Below, in pieces: positions 15,536 through 24,189 of a stretch of 32,351 nucleotides of DNA. The notes beneath the pieces are model-generated. The model did no database searches. It was given only the letters and a program-made list of their open reading frames with translations, and was not told the DNA's origin. Source of the stretch: Verrucomicrobium spinosum. GTDB lineage: Bacteria; Verrucomicrobiota; Verrucomicrobiia; JADLBR01; JAIBCM01. Within the stretch, counting starts at the first letter, position 1. The number at the start of each line of letters is the position of its first letter. The position numbers were made by a program, and so were the translations under genes. The stretch lies in assembly GCA_020718645.1 (NCBI GenBank), contig DYRQ01000015.1, forward strand, positions 1 through 32,351, given 5' to 3'.

Positions 15536-16795
15536 ATGATGTGCACACTGGCAGCTACTTTTAATCCCGACCGAGTGCTGGTCGGTCTGGCCGAGTGGGT
15601 GACAAACGCCCTGAGCGCTTGGCCTGCCCTGTCGTCGCTGGCATTGATCCTCATGTCCACAGTGCCTCTCGTGGCTATTTTTCCTGGTTGTTTTGCGGTG
15701 GCTACATGGCTGGAGCGCAAAGGGTTGGGTCGTTTCCAAAACCGTATTGGCCCCAATCGCACCGGCCCGTTCGGGCTTCTACAACCGGCTGCAGATGGCA
15801 TAAAAATGTTGCTCAAAGAAGACATCGTGCCAGCGCAGGCCGACAAGTTTTTCCATTTCTGGGCACCGATTTTGGCTGTGGTGCCCGCGTTTCTCGTGTT
15901 GGCCGTGATTCCTTTTGGTAGGCAGATGGTGCCGGCGCAACTGGATATCGGGGTGCTCTATTTTTTTGGTGTTGGCTCGATGAGCACACTGGTGGTGTTC
16001 GTGGCTGGTTGGGCTTCGCGGAATAAATATTCCATGCTCGGCGGCATGCGGGCGATCGCTCAAGTGGTCAGCTACGAGGCGGCTCTCGTGTTGGCGGCGG
16101 TGCCACCCATCATGGCGGCAGGTTCGATGAACACGGCTCACATCGTGGAGTCGCAAATCGTTGCTGAATGGGTGTCCGGGGGTAACATCTTGGTCCAGAA
16201 CGCAGGGAGTTTGCTCGGGTGGCATGTGTTTACCCCGTGGGGATTTTGCGGGTTCCTGCTCTTTTTTGTGGCATCGTTGGCGGAGCTGAATCGCTCGCCG
16301 TTTGATTTGCCCGAGGCGGATTCCGAACTGGTGGCAGGGCATCTGACAGAATTTAGCGGGTTCAAGTATGCTCTTTTTTTCTTGGCTGAATATGTCAACT
16401 TGTTCGCCATCGCCGCGCTGGCGGCAACGCTTTATCTTGGCGGGTGGAGCGGACCCAATTTCTTCTGGCCGGCGGGACTGGCTGAGTCGGCACCACCGGC
16501 GGCTCTGGTGCCCGGGTTTGTGTGGCTGTTTGCGAAGATGTTCGCGATGCTGGGAGTGATGATCTGGATTCGTGCCACTTTCCCGAGATTGCGCGTGGAT
16601 CAACTCATGGGTTTTGCGTGGAAATTCTTGTTGCCGCTGGCTCTGGCCAACATTGTGTCTGCTGCATTTTTCATCCGGTTGCCGTGGTGGGCTGCATGGC
16701 CGATTTCGCTTGGGCTGAGCTTTGGTGCCTACGCTGCGCTTTGTGTGGTGAACCGCCAGAAGGGGATCGGGCCTCGGGAGTATCGCTACGCATGA
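15536..16795 (+). CDS. nuoH: NADH-quinone oxidoreductase subunit H
   Basis: A 419-aa membrane subunit of complex I that forms the quinone pocket and links the peripheral arm to the proton pumps. Conserved blocks are ATWLERKGLGRFQNRIGPNR with PFGLLQPAADGIKMLLKED, then GGMRAIAQVVSYEAAL, and AELNRSPFDLPEADSELVAG at about 249-268 followed by YALFFLAEY. The C-terminal IRATFPRLRVDQLMGFAWKFLLP is typical. The frame is open to 15410, but the upstream stretch is basic and not membrane-like, so I start at the ATG pair 15536/15539; neither has a clear ribosome site. Its stop overlaps nuoJ. The usual neighbour nuoI is absent between nuoH and nuoJ. Confidence 0.93.
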   Translation: MMCTLAATFNPDRVLVGLAEWVTNALSAWPALSSLALILMSTVPLVAIFPGCFAVATWLERKGLGRFQNRIGPNRTGPFGLLQPAADGIKMLLKEDIVPAQADKFFHFWAPILAVVPAFLVLAVIPFGRQMVPAQLDIGVLYFFGVGSMSTLVVFVAGWASRNKYSMLGGMRAIAQVVSYEAALVLAAVPPIMAAGSMNTAHIVESQIVAEWVSGGNILVQNAGSLLGWHVFTPWGFCGFLLFFVASLAELNRSPFDLPEADSELVAGHLTEFSGFKYALFFLAEYVNLFAIAALAATLYLGGWSGPNFFWPAGLAESAPPAALVPGFVWLFAKMFAMLGVMIWIRATFPRLRVDQLMGFAWKFLLPLALANIVSAAFFIRLPWWAAWPISLGLSFGAYAALCVVNRQKGIGPREYRYA

Positions 16796-17307
16796 GCATC
16801 GCTTTCTATATCGTGGCCGGCCTGACCTTGGCCTCGGCAATCGCGGCCATGTCGTTGTCCAATTTCGTGCACGCTATCCTGTGTCTGATGGTTTTTTTTG
16901 CGGGAGTGGCAGGTGTTTTTCTGACGCTGAACGCTGATTTTTTGGCGGGCGCCCAGATGCTGCTCTATGTGGGTGCGGTCGGGGTGTTGCTGATTTTTGC
17001 GATCATGTTTACCCGCAATGCCGTGTCGGAACTTTTTCGTGGCAGCGGCGGGTGGCTCTCGGGCATCGTCGTGGCTACGCTGGTGTCTAGCCTTATCATT
17101 GCCGGAGTTCGTGATGCCTACAGCACGGCGGTTTTTCCTGAAGTGGCGCAGAGTTCTGTGAAGGCACTCGGCGAGGCGCTCTCAGGTAGGCACCTCGGCG
17201 CGTTGGTGGTTACTGGCGTGTTGCTCACGGCAGCCATGATCGGGGCTGTGCTGGTGGCTTTGCCTGCTGGGGCAGTGGAAACTGCACCTGAGGAGGACGA
17301 GGCATGA
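16792..17307 (+). CDS. nuoJ: NADH-quinone oxidoreductase subunit J
   Basis: A 171-aa complex I membrane subunit with five hydrophobic segments. The N-terminal helix, then SNFVHAILCLMVFFAGVAG and LTLNADFLAGAQMLLYVGAV, with GVLLIFAIMFTRN, match the NuoJ core, which includes the flexible TM3 helix coupling quinone chemistry to pumping. A long hydrophobic end (HLGALVVTGVLL...) is followed by a short acidic tail. It starts in an ATGA overlap with nuoH and ends in one with nuoK. The frame is open further upstream but that overlaps nuoH. Confidence 0.93.
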   Translation: MSIAFYIVAGLTLASAIAAMSLSNFVHAILCLMVFFAGVAGVFLTLNADFLAGAQMLLYVGAVGVLLIFAIMFTRNAVSELFRGSGGWLSGIVVATLVSSLIIAGVRDAYSTAVFPEVAQSSVKALGEALSGRHLGALVVTGVLLTAAMIGAVLVALPAGAVETAPEEDEA

Positions 17308-17630
17308 GCGGCATGGCGGCACCTTCGGAATATTTTATTTTGTCCGCGCTCATATTTGGCGTGGGCTTGGCGGGGGTGCTCTCGCGACGCAACTTGATCG
17401 CGGTGCTGGCGGGTGTGGAGATCATGCTGGCGGCGGCTAATATCAATTTCGTGGTTTTGTGGAGGATGACTCCCGATGCGGGGCAGACGGGGCAGATGTT
17501 TGCCTTGTTCAGCATGGCTGTGGCGGCGGCAGAGATTGCTGTCGGACTAGCGCTCGTGATTCAAATTTACCGGCACTTCCGCTCATCTAGCATCGAGAAA
17601 CCGCACCTTTTGAAGGACGGGGAGGAGTAA
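17304..17630 (+). CDS. nuoK: NADH-quinone oxidoreductase subunit K
   Basis: A 108-aa complex I subunit with three membrane helices. The family blocks are LSALIFGVGLAGVLSRRNLI, AVLAGVEIMLAAANINFV with the conserved membrane glutamate (GVEIML), and MAVAAAEIAVGLALVIQIYR with a second glutamate. Both residues belong to the proton path in known structures. ATG 17304 overlaps the nuoJ stop; an in-frame ATG at 17313 is an alternative. nuoL follows after 4 bases. Confidence 0.93.
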   Translation: MSGMAAPSEYFILSALIFGVGLAGVLSRRNLIAVLAGVEIMLAAANINFVVLWRMTPDAGQTGQMFALFSMAVAAAEIAVGLALVIQIYRHFRSSSIEKPHLLKDGEE

Positions 17631-17634
17631 AGGT

Positions 17635-19632
17635 ATGGATTACCCCGCACAATGGATCTGGTTGACCTCCGTGCTGCCTTTGCTGGCCAGTGCCGTGATC
17701 GTGGCTTTGCCGAGGGGATCGCGCCAGGCTGCCGCCGGTCTGGCGATTGGTTCTTTGGCGTTGTCCACGGTGCTAGCGCTGGTTGCGCTCGTATCGGTGA
17801 TGATGTCGGGCGGTGTCCGCTCCGTCTGGAATTTTGAATGGTTTCGCACGGGGGGAGGTCCTGTGGAAATCGGGTTTGTGTGCGATCCCTTATCGGCTGG
17901 GATGCTGACGATGGTCTGTTTCGTGAGCCTGCTGATTTTTATATATTCAGTGGGCTACATGGACACTGATGCGAGGTTCGACACCTTTTTTGCGAAGCTG
18001 GCATTTTTTGTGTCTGCGATGGCGGGGTTGGTGGTTTCGAACAGTTTGTTGTTGCTCTTTGTCTATTGGGAATTGGTGGGGTTGGCTTCGTATCTCTTGA
18101 TTGGGTTCTGGTTCTCTCGTCCGAGTGCAGAGGCGGCGGCGAAGAAAGCTTTTATTACCACACGAATTGGTGATGTTGGCCTGTTGCTCGGCATGGTCTG
18201 GCTCTACCACGAGACAGGCACGCTGGTGTTTTTCTCAGAGGGTCAAGGCGTGCTTGAGGAGGCAAACTTGAAGCTTTTGCAGGGGATGCAATCCACCTTT
18301 TTCGGGTGGTCTTTGGCAGGGGCTATCGGGCTGCTGTTATTCTGCGGACCCGTGGGCAAATCGGGCCAATTCCCCCTGCATGTCTGGCTGCCGGACGCTA
18401 TGGAAGGCCCGACACCTGTCTCGGCGTTGATCCATGCAGCGACCATGGTGGCGGCGGGTGTTTTCCTGATGGTGCGCCTGTATCCCATGCTGGCCGGGAG
18501 TGAAGTGTTGGCCATCGTCGCGTGGTTGGGAGCTTTCACCGCGCTGTTTGCAGCGCTGATTGCGGTGGCACAAAATGATATCAAACGAATTTTGGCTTAT
18601 TCGACGGTGAGTCAACTGGGGTTCATGATGCTGGCGATCGGTTGCGGGAATCCTGGGGCAGCGATGTTGCACCTGCTGACGCATGCTTTTTTCAAAGCGC
18701 TCCTCTTCCTCGGAGCGGGCTCTGTGATTCATGGCTGCCACGAAGAACAAGATGTGATGCGCATGGGCGGTTTGCGGCGCGACATGCCCGTGACTTGGTG
18801 GACTTACTGTGCTGGTTATGTGGCGCTCTCGGGCGTGCCTCTGACCTCTGGATTTTTCAGCAAGGACGCGGTATTGGCCTCGGTGTCGGGCGCACAGACG
18901 GTGCTGCTGCCTGTGGCGCTGGCGGCGGCTTTCTTGACCGCTTTTTACATGACACGCCAGGTCTGCTTGGTCTTCTTTGGCGCTCGCCGTGTAGAGGAAA
19001 AGCATGGTCACGGTGGACACGGCCACGCACACGCTGCCCACGAGAGCCCTTGGCTCATGCTGGTGCCGTTGATCGTGCTCTCTATTTTCTGCGTGCCAGT
19101 GTTCGGATCGGGTTCTGGCCTCTCGGCGTGGGTGGTGGGTAGTCACGACTCTCATCACGGTGGGCATGCGGTCTGGGTGATGGTGATCAGCGGTATGATA
19201 GCGCTTTCGGGCATTGCCTGTGGCTGGTGGTTCTATGGGCGCACGCCGCTGCGTGCGGGTGATGCTGATCCTGTTCAGAGATTGTTGGGAATAGTCCACA
19301 TTGTCTTGAGGCGTCGCTTTTTTGTGGATCAGATTTATGCTTTGATGCTGGGAGCTTTGTTGCGCGGGATGCAGGGGATCGTCTCGGTGTTGGAGACGCT
19401 TTTTGCAGCAGTGACCGACTTCCTCGGCGTGGCAGGTTGCCGTGCTGGTGGGATGCTAGGCATGGCCGCAGACGAGCGTGTCATCAACCCTGCCTTTGAT
19501 GCAGGATGCAAGGTAGCGGATTGGAAGGGTCGCTGTGTGTCGAGTATGCGAACGGGCTATTTGGCGATTTACACCCGGGTAGCAGCGGCAGGCTTATTTG
19601 CACTCGCGCTGTTGTATATGCTCTGGAGATAA
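17635..19632 (+). CDS. nuoL: NADH-quinone oxidoreductase subunit L
   Basis: A 665-aa antiporter-like proton-pumping subunit at the far end of the complex I membrane arm. Seen are DPLSAGMLTMVCFVSLLIFIYSVGYM, the conserved glutamate E146 in YWELVGLASYLLIGFW, the TM7 region GPVGKSGQFPLHVWLPDAM with EGPTPVSALIHAATMVAAGVF, and the TM8 lysine area AQNDIKRILAYSTVSQLGFM. A His-rich loop (KHGHGGHGHAHAAHE, about 19003-19044) is an extra. The C-terminus keeps the long lateral-helix region and a last membrane helix. A strong GGAGGAG site lies a few bases before ATG 17635. nuoM begins 1 base after its stop. Confidence 0.96.
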   Translation: MDYPAQWIWLTSVLPLLASAVIVALPRGSRQAAAGLAIGSLALSTVLALVALVSVMMSGGVRSVWNFEWFRTGGGPVEIGFVCDPLSAGMLTMVCFVSLLIFIYSVGYMDTDARFDTFFAKLAFFVSAMAGLVVSNSLLLLFVYWELVGLASYLLIGFWFSRPSAEAAAKKAFITTRIGDVGLLLGMVWLYHETGTLVFFSEGQGVLEEANLKLLQGMQSTFFGWSLAGAIGLLLFCGPVGKSGQFPLHVWLPDAMEGPTPVSALIHAATMVAAGVFLMVRLYPMLAGSEVLAIVAWLGAFTALFAALIAVAQNDIKRILAYSTVSQLGFMMLAIGCGNPGAAMLHLLTHAFFKALLFLGAGSVIHGCHEEQDVMRMGGLRRDMPVTWWTYCAGYVALSGVPLTSGFFSKDAVLASVSGAQTVLLPVALAAAFLTAFYMTRQVCLVFFGARRVEEKHGHGGHGHAHAAHESPWLMLVPLIVLSIFCVPVFGSGSGLSAWVVGSHDSHHGGHAVWVMVISGMIALSGIACGWWFYGRTPLRAGDADPVQRLLGIVHIVLRRRFFVDQIYALMLGALLRGMQGIVSVLETLFAAVTDFLGVAGCRAGGMLGMAADERVINPAFDAGCKVADWKGRCVSSMRTGYLAIYTRVAAAGLFALALLYMLWR

Positions 19633-19633
19633 C

Positions 19634-21121
19634 ATGACGCTGCTTTTCCTTATCATACCCTTGTTTGCTGCCGTAGTGGCAGGAGCCGTTGGATCCGTGC
19701 AAGTCCGCTGGGCACGACCAGTGGCAACGGGATTGCTCTGGCTTGGCTGGGTGCCCGCGCTCTGGATGCACTCGTCCGTGGTGTCGGGAACGGGTCCTGT
19801 TCCGTGGTCGGCTCCGTGGATGCCCCAGTTTGGGTTGGAGTGGGGATTTGGTCTGGATGGTTTGAATTCTGCGCCCGTGCTACTGACTGCGTTATTGGCA
19901 CCGCTGGTGCTATTGATGTGGACGAGTGTGGAAAAAACATCGGCAGTAGTCTTGGTATCGCTCGAGATTGCTTTTTTGCAGGGGTGTTTTCTGTCGTCGA
20001 ATTTCTTGCAATGGTTTCTCTTTTACGAGCTGACGCTGGTGCCGGTTTTTCTCTTGATCAAATTCTTTGGGGATAGCGATCGCGATGCGGCGGCGTTACG
20101 ATTTTTTGTTTTTACCGTGTTGGGTAGTTTGCCGATGCTGGCCGCATTCCTATGGATTTTCTCAAAGGCTGGCTCGTTTGATTTTGCTCGTCTGTCGGAG
20201 TTGTCTGCGACAGGGGAATTGGCCAAGTGGATTGAGCCCTACGGGAATCTGGCGTTCTGGTGTGTGCTGATCGGATTGGCTGTAAAAATGCCCCTGTTGC
20301 CCTTGCACTCTTGGATGCCTGCTGCCTACCGCTCGGCTCCTACGCCGGTCACGGTGCTGATGACGGCGCTGATGTCTAAGTTGGGAGTTTATGGCCTTGT
20401 GCGCCTAGTGGTGCCGGTATTCCCAGAACAACTCGCCCAGCACAGTTCCCTGCTGACTGGGGTGGCAGTAGTGACCGTGCTCTACGGAGCCTTGGCAGCG
20501 CTGCGACAGAGCGACATGAAAATGGTGTTGGTTTACTCAAGCTTGAGCCATGTGGCTTACTGCGCTGTTGCTGTATTCGCAATTGGCGCAGGCACAGGTA
20601 TTGCCACGATGGTAGCTGAACGCGAGGCGGCTTTGCAGGGAGCCTTGTTGCAGGTGTTCAACCACGGCATGACGGCAGCGGCTCTCTTCGTGATCTGGGA
20701 GCAGATCTGGGGGAGCGCAGGAACGCGGCGCTTGGAAGATTTTGGCGGGTTGCGCACGAGGATGCCCCGGATGGCGCTTCTGGCAGGGTGCGCGATATTT
20801 GCTTCGATCGGGCTGCCGGGTCTGAATGGTTTTGTGAGCGAATTCCTGGTGTTTAAAGGCGCTTTCCCTCTCCAGCCTGGCTGGATTTCCTTGGCTGGCG
20901 TGGCGCTGGTGCTGACGGCCCTCTATCTGCTTCGTCTCTATCACGGGGTTTTTTGGGGACCGCTCTCAGGACAATCATCCGAAGTTAAGCCAGCGGGTTT
21001 TGAGACAAGCTTAGCAGCTATGGTGCTCCTCTTTTTCTGTGTGATAGCCGGAGTGGCACCAGCGTGGGTGGCCAACCCGATAGCAGTGTCAGTCGGCCAG
21101 CTTCTTGCGCTCCATCCCTGA
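19634..21121 (+). CDS. nuoM: NADH-quinone oxidoreductase subunit M
   Basis: A 495-aa antiporter-like pump subunit of complex I. Conserved parts are GFGLDGLNSAPVLLTALLAP, the glutamate E132 in FLFYELTLVPVFLLI, AVKMPLLPLHSWMPAAYRSA with PTPVTVLMTALMSKLGVYGL, and RQSDMKMVLVYSSLSHVAYC. ATG 19634 is 1 base after nuoL; an in-frame upstream start would overlap nuoL. It is the last nuo gene of the cluster: nuoN, normally next, is missing and the next gene is an Rrf2 regulator. About 140 bases follow before that gene. Confidence 0.94.
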   Translation: MTLLFLIIPLFAAVVAGAVGSVQVRWARPVATGLLWLGWVPALWMHSSVVSGTGPVPWSAPWMPQFGLEWGFGLDGLNSAPVLLTALLAPLVLLMWTSVEKTSAVVLVSLEIAFLQGCFLSSNFLQWFLFYELTLVPVFLLIKFFGDSDRDAAALRFFVFTVLGSLPMLAAFLWIFSKAGSFDFARLSELSATGELAKWIEPYGNLAFWCVLIGLAVKMPLLPLHSWMPAAYRSAPTPVTVLMTALMSKLGVYGLVRLVVPVFPEQLAQHSSLLTGVAVVTVLYGALAALRQSDMKMVLVYSSLSHVAYCAVAVFAIGAGTGIATMVAEREAALQGALLQVFNHGMTAAALFVIWEQIWGSAGTRRLEDFGGLRTRMPRMALLAGCAIFASIGLPGLNGFVSEFLVFKGAFPLQPGWISLAGVALVLTALYLLRLYHGVFWGPLSGQSSEVKPAGFETSLAAMVLLFFCVIAGVAPAWVANPIAVSVGQLLALHP

Positions 21122-21174
21122 GCAAAAGCTCTGTCGCCAAGCGGGTATCTACCGATCTCCCCACTTCTTTCCAT

Positions 21175-21198
21175 GCTAAATCTCACGCAAAATTTAGC
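21175..21198 (+). terminator. Weak hairpin after the nuo cluster
   Basis: GCTAAAT (21175-21181) and ATTTAGC (21192-21198) pair around a 10-base loop, 53 bases after the nuoM stop. The stem is A+T-rich and only a short T-containing run follows, so this is a weak terminator candidate. Confidence 0.35.
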
Positions 21199-21205
21199 GA
21201 TTTCT

Positions 21206-21235
21206 TAAAATAAATAAAAAAAGACCTTTATTTTA
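21206..21235 (+). promoter_or_regulatory. Candidate operator for the Rrf2 regulator
   Basis: TAAAATAAA (21206-21214) and TTTATTTTA (21227-21235) are exact 9-base inverted arms with centres 21 bases apart, two helix turns. They lie 31 bases before the Rrf2-type gene and ahead of nrfHA. Rrf2 proteins bind dyads of this overall size and often control themselves; binding here is inferred, and A+T-rich chance repeats are possible. Confidence 0.45.
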
Positions 21236-21265
21236 GTTTTGGCTTATTGTAGTAAATTTGGAACG

Positions 21266-21721
21266 ATGTTTTCCTACGGTAAAACAGCTTCCAAAGCGAT
21301 TGCGGCTCTGAGCTGCTTGGTGTCTGTTTATCGGGCTGGTGGCAAGCTGGGCTCTTCGGAGATTGCCAAGGCTCGTGGTATATCACGCGCTCTGGCAGCC
21401 AAGCTCATGGTTCAACTTTCCACGGCTGGTTTCGTCATAGGATACCCAGGTCCACGAGGTGGGTATCGCTTGGCTAAGGAACCTTCCGCGATCACGCTGT
21501 TTGAAATCGTAGCGCAATTTGAAAAAGTGGACGCTGAGCCCCGCTGCCCTTTTGGAGATACATGGTGCGGCAAAGAGGAACCCTGTCCTCTGCATGATGC
21601 CATAGTTGAAATGGATGCACACGCGCGAGAGTATTTGCAGAAGACGACGCTTGCAGTATTTGAGGCTTATACTTTCCCGCTAAAGCGGGGGAAATCCGCT
21701 CGGGAAAAGGGGGCCAATTAA
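21266..21721 (+). CDS. Rrf2-family Fe-S transcriptional regulator (NsrR/IscR-like)
   Basis: A 151-aa winged-helix regulator. The N-terminus (MFSYGKTASKAIAALSCLV) and wing region RGGYRLA at 64-70 are typical. Three cysteines, C94, C101 and C107, follow the C-x6-C-x5-C pattern used in the family to hold an Fe-S cluster, which senses NO, oxygen or iron-sulfur status. Family members of the NsrR kind control nitrite and NO detoxification genes. It stands just ahead of nrfH (stop to start about 4 bases), so it likely controls the operon. ATG 21266 is chosen over an upstream TTG at 21239 because the family starts here. A dyad at 21206-21235 may be its site. Confidence 0.88.
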   Translation: MFSYGKTASKAIAALSCLVSVYRAGGKLGSSEIAKARGISRALAAKLMVQLSTAGFVIGYPGPRGGYRLAKEPSAITLFEIVAQFEKVDAEPRCPFGDTWCGKEEPCPLHDAIVEMDAHAREYLQKTTLAVFEAYTFPLKRGKSAREKGAN

Positions 21722-21725
21722 ACTT

Positions 21726-22370
21726 ATGCAACGCTTCTTCCAGTGCATGGTGTCCTGGGTAATGGCTCTCGCTCAGGTTCTGCGCCCGCCTAAGTCATGG
21801 CATGTGCCAGTGCTCTTGGCTACTGGTGTATTCTCCGGATTAGGGGCGGCAGTTTTTCATATATCCAATGCCTCCTCCTACCTCTCCGAGGATCCCAAAG
21901 CGTGTATGAATTGTCATATCATGGCGCCCCAATTCGCAACATGGCAAAGGGGTAGTCACGGCACCAAAGCCACCTGCAACGACTGCCATGTCCCGCACGA
22001 CAATATATTTCTCAAGTATGCATTCAAAGCGATGGATGGTTCGCGCCATGCCTTCATGTATACCTTCCACCTGGAGCCTCAAGTGATCCGCATGCATGAG
22101 CCGGGTCAGTGGGCGGTGCAAAACAACTGCATCCGCTGCCACGAAAATGTGCTCGGTGGACATCAGGGACTTCAAGTTTCATCTCACGCAGCCGCACAAG
22201 GCCAAGGGCGTCTCTGCTGGGATTGCCATAGGGAAGTCCCGCACGGCACTGTCAACAGTCTCTCTGCTGTGCCCCATGTCTCCGTTCCGACACTCTCACC
22301 AGTGCTCCCCGAGTGGGTGCAGAAAAATCTCCGCGACAACCCGCAAACACAACCGAAAAAACAACCCTGA
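21726..22370 (+). CDS. nrfH: Cytochrome c nitrite reductase, small tetraheme subunit
   Basis: A 214-aa membrane-anchored quinol dehydrogenase of the NapC/NirT family that feeds electrons to NrfA. One membrane helix spans about 24-44. Four heme sites are seen: CMNCH (60-64, followed by IM, the usual first-heme methionine position), CNDCH (84-88), CIRCH (135-139) and CWDCH (164-168). Length is slightly above the usual 150-190 aa because of a Pro/Gln-rich tail. nrfA follows 7 bases later. It needs heme attachment, which the ResB/CcsA pair in the same operon can provide. Confidence 0.95.
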   Translation: MQRFFQCMVSWVMALAQVLRPPKSWHVPVLLATGVFSGLGAAVFHISNASSYLSEDPKACMNCHIMAPQFATWQRGSHGTKATCNDCHVPHDNIFLKYAFKAMDGSRHAFMYTFHLEPQVIRMHEPGQWAVQNNCIRCHENVLGGHQGLQVSSHAAAQGQGRLCWDCHREVPHGTVNSLSAVPHVSVPTLSPVLPEWVQKNLRDNPQTQPKKQP

Positions 22371-22377
22371 TACCTCT

Positions 22378-23880
22378 ATGAAAAACATGATCGAACTCGT
22401 CGAGCGCAAGCCCTGGGTGGGCTGGGTGCTCTTTGGTGGCACACTGCTGGCCGTTTTTGGCATCGGGCTTCTGGGGGCTTCGATCATCGAACGCCGCCAA
22501 GAATCCTACAAATTGCAGATGGTGCAGCCCATTGCTGACTGGGAGCCGCGCAATGAGGTGTGGGGCGCCAATTTCCCTCGCGAATACGAAAGCTATCTGC
22601 GCACCCGCGAGACCGATTTCGCCAGCAAACATGCGGGCTCAGCCGAAATTGATATTTTGGAGAAATTCCCCAACTTAGTCGTGATGTGGGCGGGTTACCC
22701 ATTCTCTCGTGATTACAAACAAGGCCGTGGTCACTACTATGCCGTGAAAGATATCCGCAACACACTGCGCACCACCGCGCCTCTGCCCGGCACTTGTTGG
22801 GCGTGCAAAAGCCCGGATGTCCCCCGCGTCATGCACGAGCAAGGTGTGGCTGAATTCTATAAATCTAAGTGGGCTGATATGGGATCCGAGATCGTCAACC
22901 ATATCGGCTGTCAAGACTGCCACGATCCGCAGACGATGAGGCTTCGTATCACCCGTCCTGCCTTGGCCGAGGCATGGCAGCGTCAGGGTAAAGATATCAA
23001 CCTTGCCACGCACCAAGAGATGCGTTCGCTCGTCTGCGCCCAGTGCCATGTAGAATACTATTTCAAGGGGAAAACAGAAAAATACCTGACCTTCCCGTGG
23101 GATAAAGGTTACTCGGCTGAGCAGATGGAAGCTTACTACGATTCCATCGAATTTGTAGACTGGGTTCACCCCATGAGCAAAGCCCCGATGCTGAAGGCGC
23201 AACACCCCGATTTCGAGCTGTTCAAGACAGGTGCGCACGCTGAAGCCGGGCTTTCCTGTGCCGACTGTCACATGCCTTACAAGAGCGAGGGTGGTGTGAA
23301 ATATACCAACCACCACATGGCCAGTCCCCTCCAGAACATTTCCTCCTCCTGCGTTGTCTGCCACCGCGAGAGCGAAGAGTCCCTGCGCACCAAAGTTTAT
23401 TCTCGCCAAGATAAAGTAGCTGAGCTGCTGCGCCTCTGCGAAGATGCGATCACCCACGCCCACATCGAGGCCAAAGCGGCATGGGATGCCGGTGCGACCG
23501 AGGCGGAGATGAAGCAGGTGCTCATAGATATCCGCCATGCCCAGTGGCGTTGGGACTGGGTGGCCGCGGCCAATGGTGTAGGCTTCCACTCCCCGCTCGA
23601 AGCGGCTCGCGTGCTGGGTGTCACTCTACAAAAAGCGGCAGATGCCCGAGCTGGCATCACTCGCGTCCTGTTCGCCCATGGCGTGAAAGATCCCGTGCCC
23701 ATGCCGGACCTCTCGACTAAAGCCAAAGCCCAAGCCTATATCGGACTCGACATGGACGCCCTGCGCAAGCAGAAGGAAGATCTGTTGAAAAATACAGTGC
23801 CGCAATGGGAGAAGGCTGCTGCCGAGCGCGAGGCCAAATTGCCCGCCGCCCGCAAAACTACCACCCCGAACTACAAATAG
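22378..23880 (+). CDS. nrfA: Ammonia-forming cytochrome c nitrite reductase (pentaheme)
   Basis: A 500-aa exported enzyme reducing nitrite to ammonium with six electrons. The catalytic heme site is CWACK (140-144), the lysine-ligated type; the other four are CQDCH (178-182), CAQCH (220-224), CADCH (294-298) and CVVCH (325-329). CAQCH is followed by VEYYF, with the Glu-Tyr calcium and active-site residues, and LKAQHPDFE carries the Lys, Gln and catalytic His of the family. The N-terminus has a hydrophobic stretch (WVGWVLFGGTLLAVFGIGLL) that may stay as an anchor. A frame open upstream overlaps nrfH; ATG 22378 is the natural start. Confidence 0.97.
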   Translation: MKNMIELVERKPWVGWVLFGGTLLAVFGIGLLGASIIERRQESYKLQMVQPIADWEPRNEVWGANFPREYESYLRTRETDFASKHAGSAEIDILEKFPNLVVMWAGYPFSRDYKQGRGHYYAVKDIRNTLRTTAPLPGTCWACKSPDVPRVMHEQGVAEFYKSKWADMGSEIVNHIGCQDCHDPQTMRLRITRPALAEAWQRQGKDINLATHQEMRSLVCAQCHVEYYFKGKTEKYLTFPWDKGYSAEQMEAYYDSIEFVDWVHPMSKAPMLKAQHPDFELFKTGAHAEAGLSCADCHMPYKSEGGVKYTNHHMASPLQNISSSCVVCHRESEESLRTKVYSRQDKVAELLRLCEDAITHAHIEAKAAWDAGATEAEMKQVLIDIRHAQWRWDWVAAANGVGFHSPLEAARVLGVTLQKAADARAGITRVLFAHGVKDPVPMPDLSTKAKAQAYIGLDMDALRKQKEDLLKNTVPQWEKAAAEREAKLPAARKTTTPNYK

Positions 23881-23906
23881 TTTTTCCAATAAAAAGAGAT
23901 CAATTT

Positions 23907-24173
23907 TTGAACAATACAGAATCTATCCACGGACACGAAGTGATCCACATGGTTCACTCCAACCCTGGCACGACCGAAGCGGATCTTGCTGCCAAAGTGG
24001 CCTCCACCTACGGAGAAAATGCCACTTTCCACGCTTGCTCGGGCGATGGCATGAGCTTGTCCGATTTGTTGGTGTTTCTCGCGGAGCGCGACAAAGTGCA
24101 TCGCCGCGATGGCAAAGTGTTTCCCGGTGGATCTCCCGACTGTGACCACGACGGCGAAGATCACCAGCATTGA
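23907..24173 (+). CDS. YecH-like small metal-binding protein
   Basis: An 88-aa protein resembling the YecH/DUF2492 family. Family features: SIHGHEVIHMV at the start, GENATFHACSGDGMSLSDLLVFL in the middle (H42 and C44), and a C-terminal Cys plus His/Asp-rich tail (CDHDGEDHQH). The Cys/His residues suggest metal binding; no role is established. No ATG fits. TTG 23907 gives the conserved beginning; the frame extends upstream into nrfA without similarity to the family. It sits 26 bases after nrfA and 16 before the cupin gene, inside the nitrite operon, which hints at a role in metal or heme handling for NrfA (inference). Confidence 0.7.
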   Translation: MNNTESIHGHEVIHMVHSNPGTTEADLAAKVASTYGENATFHACSGDGMSLSDLLVFLAERDKVHRRDGKVFPGGSPDCDHDGEDHQH

Positions 24174-24189
24174 GAGACTAGGACACGCT

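Noticed and set aside
15779-16840. A minus-strand open frame of 353 aa across nuoH.
   Set aside because: It is His/Arg/Gln-rich antisense of a conserved membrane protein gene; no credible protein.
18337-19299. A minus-strand open frame of 320 aa across nuoL.
   Set aside because: It is antisense of nuoL with His/Arg-rich low-complexity composition and no domain.
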